Shown here: positions 60,363 through 64,000 of the stretch, piece after piece
Layout of the letters: every line of letters begins with the position of its first letter
Numbering within the stretch: position 1 is the stretch's first letter
Notes under the pieces: model-generated
Told to the model about the DNA's origin: nothing
The model's input: only the letters and a program-made list of their open reading frames with translations
Databases searched by the model: none
Translations under genes and position numbers: made by a program
Assembly: GCA_030272155.1 (NCBI GenBank)
Contig: CP126191.1
Coordinates: forward strand, 580,501 to 644,500
Reading direction: 5' to 3'
Length of the DNA: 64,000 bases
DNA from: Tetradesmus obliquus
Lineage: Eukaryota > Chlorophyta > Chlorophyceae > Sphaeropleales > Scenedesmaceae

Positions 60363-63300
60363 CATTTCAACCATCCAGGAGTGTGGCTTGCATGCCCTTC
60401 GCGCCAACAGAGCCCATGCTGGAGCAGCTGCTGACTGCGCTGCCCACGCTGCCGCCCAAGCCGCCACAGCTGCCCTACACCTCTGCACTGCTGCTGTCTG
60501 CGTATGCCGAGTGGCTGGACAAAGCCATCAGCGCTGGGCGCTGCGGCAACATCATGCCACAGTGAGTAGGCTTGCACACATTGCTGAGTGTTCTGAGTCA
60601 GGGCGCAAACAAAGGACAGCAAGTATTTTTCGTGTGCAGCGAGTTACACGATGCGTGCGCAGCTCCACACGTAAAGCGCAACCCACGAATGTCTGGCAAC
60701 CCCTGGGCATGTGCAAATGATGCTGTCCCTTGTTTTGAAATGCATGAAACTCTCCTGAGATGCATGTTTTTCCTCGTCTATCTGTTTTCCGTCATCTACG
60801 TGCGTGCAGGCTGCTGCCGATGCTGCTCACAGCACTAGGCGACCCAGTGTCAGCCCCAGCAGCCGCCATCGCCATCCGCGACCTCTGCGACTGCTGCGGC
60901 AAGCACATGGGCACCCCCCACATCTTAGAACAGCTCATGGCGCTCTATGCAAAAACCCTAGAAGCAGGCGCAGCCACTAAAACCGCAGCAGCAGCTGCAG
61001 CGGCAGCAGCTGCAGGTGGTGCGCAGGGTGTGATTGCAGGGCCGGTCATGACTGCGGCGCAGCGCACGGCGGCGGCTGGCGCTGCGGTTGCTGCTGCTGG
61101 CAATGCTGTGGCTGCGGCTGGGGCGCTGCATGAGGATGACGTGCACTGTGTGATCCAAGGCATGGTCATGTGCCTCAGCAGGTGCGGGTTGTTTTGTAAT
61201 GCAATATAGTTGAGTAGTTGTGATAATATGGAGTTGGGTGTATGCCAGTGAGATTCCTGTTTCACTGCATGATACAGGGCATGGTCATGTGGCCTCAGCA
61301 GGTGCGCTTTATGACACCGGAACGACAGCTTTAGTGCAAAAATGCAGTGGTGTGTTTGCTGTTTGTCTTCAAAGTAAGGGTGTAGGTCAATGTTGGAACT
61401 ATGCTCAACCGTGCACTGACTCATACAGAGCATGGTGCTGTGCCTCAGCAGGTATGGGGCATACCGATTGCGCATGCTTGCACTGTCGATGACAACCAGG
61501 TGATATCACTCTGTTTGTCTTGGAGTACGGGTGTTCAACTGTTTGAAATGGCCTACTGTGCTCTGGCGCCGCTGCCAACCATGTGACCTCATCAACAGCC
61601 TGCACACACACTTGCGCCTACACATGCAGGTGCCTGCCAGAGCAGCAGTCGGCGGCCATGTTCTTCTAGCGCTGTTGCCAGCTCCATTTTATGTGACCCG
61701 TGCCCAAGCCTTCTTCAACACCTAAAATCATCGCGCCTACACATGCAAGTGCCTGCTCCTTTTGATGCAACTCACCTGAGCGAGGCACTCACACTTGCTT
61801 CTACACATGCAGGTGCCTGCCGGAGCAGCAGCTGCCGGCCGGCCTCATCACCCTCGCCCGGCCGCTGCTGCAGCCAGTCACAGCAGCCATGCAGCAGTTC
61901 ACTCCCAGCCTCGGCGCAGGCGAGACAGCACTGGCAGCTCACCTGCCGCTGTTTGATAGGTTGGCCACGCTGTTCCAGAGCATGAAGCAGCAGCAGGCGG
62001 CAGCGACGATCCTGCAGCAGGCGTGGGTGCCGCTTGATGTGGCGCTGCTGCGGGGAGCCACGGATAGATCGGCGGTGGAGCGGCTGTGCAGGTGGGTGGC
62101 AGGGTGCTGCTGCGGCTGCCGCTGCGTGCAGGAGTGGCGGAATCAGCACAAGCAGTGGTGTGCTGCTCAAAAGCAGGATGTAGTATTTGCATTATCTTGC
62201 AACTTGTATAACCCTAGTGCTGCATGATTCGGCCTGCTGTCGGGTGGATGTGCTGTGGCTGCCGCTTGATGTGGCGCTGCTGCGGGGAGCCACGGATAGA
62301 TCAGCTGTTGAGCGGCTGTGCAGGTGGGCGCCGGGCTGCAGCTGCTGCTGCTTGCAGGAGTGCCAAAATGTGCACCAGCAGTAGTGTGCTGCTCAAAAGC
62401 AGGACGTAGTGATCACATCATCCTGCAGTTGAAAGACTTTACCTCTAAAGATGGGGCCGCATGATTCGGCCTGCTGTCGGATGCATGTGCTGTGGGTGCC
62501 GCTTGATGTGGCGCTGCTGCGGGGCGCCACAGATAGATCGGCGGTGGAGCGGCTGTGCAGGTGGGTGGCGGACTGCTGCTGTTGTGGCTGCTGCTAGTAG
62601 AGTCAGCAGCAGTGTATCTCAGAAAAGGATGGCGCAGTGATAACCTCAACTTGCTAAGCCGATGGCTTGCAAAAGGCCTTCGCCTTCATTTTGATGGAGT
62701 CTGCATGATTTCGGGTGCTGTTGGATGCATGCGCTGTGGGTGCCGCTTGATGTGGTGCTGCTGAGGGGAGCCACGGATAGATCGGCCGTGGAGCGGCTTT
62801 GCCGGTAGGTGGAATTGGCTGGTGCTGCTGCTGCTGCTGACACTGCTGTTGGTCATGCTGTCAATCTCTTCTTACTTTGGCTGATATGCCTGTGCTCCTT
62901 GTTTTGCCTGTCCAGGATGCTGCGCTACGGCATCAAGGCCTCAGAAAACAGCTGTGGTGTTCTCTTTAGGAAAGCTGACAATACCTCCCTATGCGTATCA
63001 CTCTTCTCCCGCAGGGTGCTGCGCTACGGCATCAAGGCCTCGGGCAAGTCGTGCGCGCCGCTGCTGCCCACGCTGCTGGAGACGCTGCCGGGCCGCTTCC
63101 AGCAGGTGCGCCTCTGCCTGAAGCTGACGCAGCAGGAAGAGAATGGGTGTTTTTGGCTTTGTGCATGTTGGTGCTTGTGCTCAAGCTTGTTGAGCTTGGT
63201 GCCTTAGAGAAGTGACCGTGTTACGTATACATGCTGCATGTGAGCAGCTTCAGCGCCAAGTTGCGACTCCCGCTGTGCACCAACAGGCGTGTGTGCGCAC

Positions 63301-64000
63301 CCTGCTACTGCTGCTGCTGCTGCAGACGCGGCACCCAGCCTTCATGTACGTTGTGAGCGAGCTGCTGAAGATCTTCTGTGCGGAGACAGCCACTGATGGC
63401 AGCATGCGGCCCATCCTCACGGCACTCATAGGCAGCAGCTGCGCAGGCCTCACCACGCTGCAGGTGAGGGCAAGTGCAAACAACCATTGCGCAGAGGTTT
63501 GTAGTTGCAAGGCGGGCGCTGTTGGGGGTGGTGGGTGTTGGTGTGGTGCATGCTGCTTGCAGCTGCTGACAGCAGCATGCCGCCCATCTTGACAGCACTC
63601 ATAGGCAGCAGCTGCGCAGGCCTCACCACGCTGCAGGTAAGGGCAAGTACAAACAACCATTGCGCAGAGGTTTGTAGATGTAAGGCGTGCGCTGTTGAGT
63701 TGGTGGCTGCTTGCAGCTGCTGGCGGCAGCATGGGCCAATTGTCAGGGCACTCATAGGAAGCAGCTGCTGTGCGGGCCTCACCACGCTGCAGGTGCGCAA
63801 GTGCAAACACCCGTTGCGCAGAGGTTTGAAGTTGTAAGGCGTGCGCTGTTGGGGGTGGTGGGTGCTGGGGCATTGCAGGCTGCTGACGGCAGCATGCAGC
63901 CCATACTGACAGCCCTTGTAGGCAGCAGCTGCGCGGGCCTCACCACGCTGCAGGTGCGCGCAAGTGCAAGCGACCATCGCGCAGAGGTTTGTAGTTGCAA
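54355..64000 (+). CDS. TNPO3: Transportin-3 / MTR10-like importin (3' truncated by window)
   Basis: Thirteen exons join in phase to 860 codons and the gene continues past the edge: 54355-54549, 54898-55161, 55507-55607, 56261-56435, 56960-57101, 57850-57992, 59152-59429, 59812-60030, 60379-60561, 60810-61181, 61813-62091, 63015-63105 and 63326-63463. This importin-beta family member carries SR-type splicing factors into the nucleus (TNPO3 in animals, MOS14 in Arabidopsis, Mtr10 in yeast). Matches to the family are SEADRWLERWQSSSEAWTVA, FCAQTLKTKVQRDYEELPAE, LRDSLLQLL, SCMLELLTVLPQEADSRK, RGQVLESLGCWLKL, FSMSFGFWHKL, IRDLCDCCGKHM and FMYVVSELLKIF. It forms a HEAT-repeat solenoid. Gln/Ala insertions occur near residues 375-405 (exon 7) and Ala-rich near 620-670 (exon 10). 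About 80-100 C-terminal residues are missing. Introns hold many exon-edge copies. Confidence 0.93.
56122..56910 (+). repeat. Edge copies around importin exons 4 and 5
   Basis: 56122-56183 repeats the start of exon 4 (CLGQPGETxxGQVLESLGC) upstream. About 56497-56562 and 56636-56693 repeat its end (ALEGLGVDGTF). 56757-56805 and 56859-56912 repeat the start of exon 5 (VVELIWITVDPASC) with ctgcag or tacag acceptors. Most differences are single bases. Confidence 0.87.
57225..57385 (+). repeat. Copy of importin exon 5 3' end
   Basis: About 57318-57382 repeats LLVGRVMALRPRFSVALHK with a donor gcag|gtgcga, and a shorter fragment lies at about 57245-57280. CAG tracts lie on the left (57180-57212). 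Confidence 0.82.
57720..58420 (+). repeat. Edge copies around importin exon 6
   Basis: 57721-57768 repeats the start of exon 6 (ESEGRDGGNDNDVD region). 58063-58145, 58190-58268 and 58364-58422 repeat its end (EVAEAYIQLVLAATPE plus gtgaggcc). The first two share about 60 further intron bases with the genuine junction, so the copied segments include exon, donor and intron. Confidence 0.9.
58757..59120 (+). repeat. Three copies of importin exon 7 5' start
   Basis: Blocks starting at 58757, 58887 and 59019 repeat the acceptor and first about 75-85 bases of exon 7 (VLPPVEALLDVTAHPEHDIF then SMSFG). Each is preceded by a CTG tract or ttgcag/gtgcag acceptor. Spacing is about 130 bases. The second copy has five silent changes but also a TGA in place of a Ser codon. 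Confidence 0.9.
61274..61760 (+). repeat. Edge copies between importin exons 10 and 11
   Basis: About 61274-61306 and 61430-61456 repeat the end of exon 10 (GMVMCLSR plus donor). About 61624-61655 and 61740-61758 repeat the acceptor and first codons of exon 11 (acatgcaggtgcctgc). Confidence 0.75.
62243..62812 (+). repeat. Three copies of importin exon 11 3' end
   Basis: Blocks at about 62250-62330, 62490-62572 and 62733-62812 repeat the last about 70 bases of exon 11 (WVPLDVALLRGATDRSAVERLC) with donors cag|gtgggc, cag|gtgggt and ccg|gtaggt. Most base changes are at third codon positions. A copy of the start of exon 12 (MLRYGIKAS) follows at 62914-62946. Confidence 0.9.
63565..63960 (+). repeat. 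Copies of importin exon 13 3' end
   Basis: After the donor at 63463, three more blocks (about 63565-63642, 63728-63795 and 63885-63960) repeat ALIGSSCAGLTTLQ with its donor and intron sequence (gcaagtgcaaacaaccattg). The array reaches the window edge and may continue. Confidence 0.88.

Noticed and set aside
21600..64000. Exon-edge copies as a pure assembly artefact
   Set aside because: Copies differ from each other and from the exon by many distinct changes, have different separators, and follow one side rule. Collapsed haplotypes would give one near-identical extra copy, not three to five. Long-read confirmation is still needed.

Overview
The window looks like nuclear DNA of a green alga. 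It has spliceosomal genes with many GT-AG introns, a plant-type gene set (PILS auxin-efflux-like carrier, caleosin, plastid-type GNAT acetyltransferase, MTR10/transportin-SR importin), and heavy CAG/CTG triplet tracts that encode poly-Gln/Ala or sit in introns. A chlorophycean, perhaps Scenedesmaceae-like, is my best guess, but that placement is inference. I saw no bacterial, organellar or CRISPR features.

Layout: 1-3340 has no supported gene. 3341-6178 (+) is a four-exon secreted protein with a possible jacalin-like lectin domain. 8373-9527 (+) is a low-complexity secreted protein. 12012-12963 is a non-autonomous hAT transposon with a perfect 8-bp target duplication and a BED-finger-like ORF. 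13415-17328 (+) is a probable bZIP-class regulator, followed by a 25-bp minisatellite. 21600-33372 (+) is a complete 19-exon coatomer gamma gene (913 aa). 39841-36086 (-) is a six-exon PILS carrier (483 aa). 43464-40318 (-) is a seven-exon GNAT acetyltransferase. 44325-48834 (+) is an eight-exon caleosin (243 aa). 50103-50505 is a second hAT-type MITE, also with a perfect 8-bp target duplication. 53995-51321 (-) is a three-exon putative type I membrane protein. 54355 to the right edge (+) is a transportin-3/MTR10-like importin, 13 exons and 860 codons so far, truncated by the window. For the modelled genes I checked that exon phases join without frame errors. The 5' ends of the bZIP and GNAT genes remain tentative.

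The most unusual feature is not a gene. Six of the genes carry partial copies of their own exon edges inside their introns, roughly 80 by eye. Copies of an exon 3' end with its donor lie in the downstream intron, and copies of an exon 5' start with its acceptor lie in the upstream intron. They are usually separated by CAG/CTG tracts. Several copies differ from the real exon only at silent codon positions. One set forms a 130-bp tandem array in the coatomer gene. I propose this as a repeated mode of intron growth and possible alternative-splice-site reservoir. It should be tested with RNA-seq and long reads.

Functionally the genes are mostly unrelated housekeeping and membrane-traffic functions: COPI coat, nuclear import, lipid droplets, auxin-type transport and acetyl transfer. 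There is no operon logic. GNAT/caleosin and the membrane protein/importin pairs are divergent and may share promoters.
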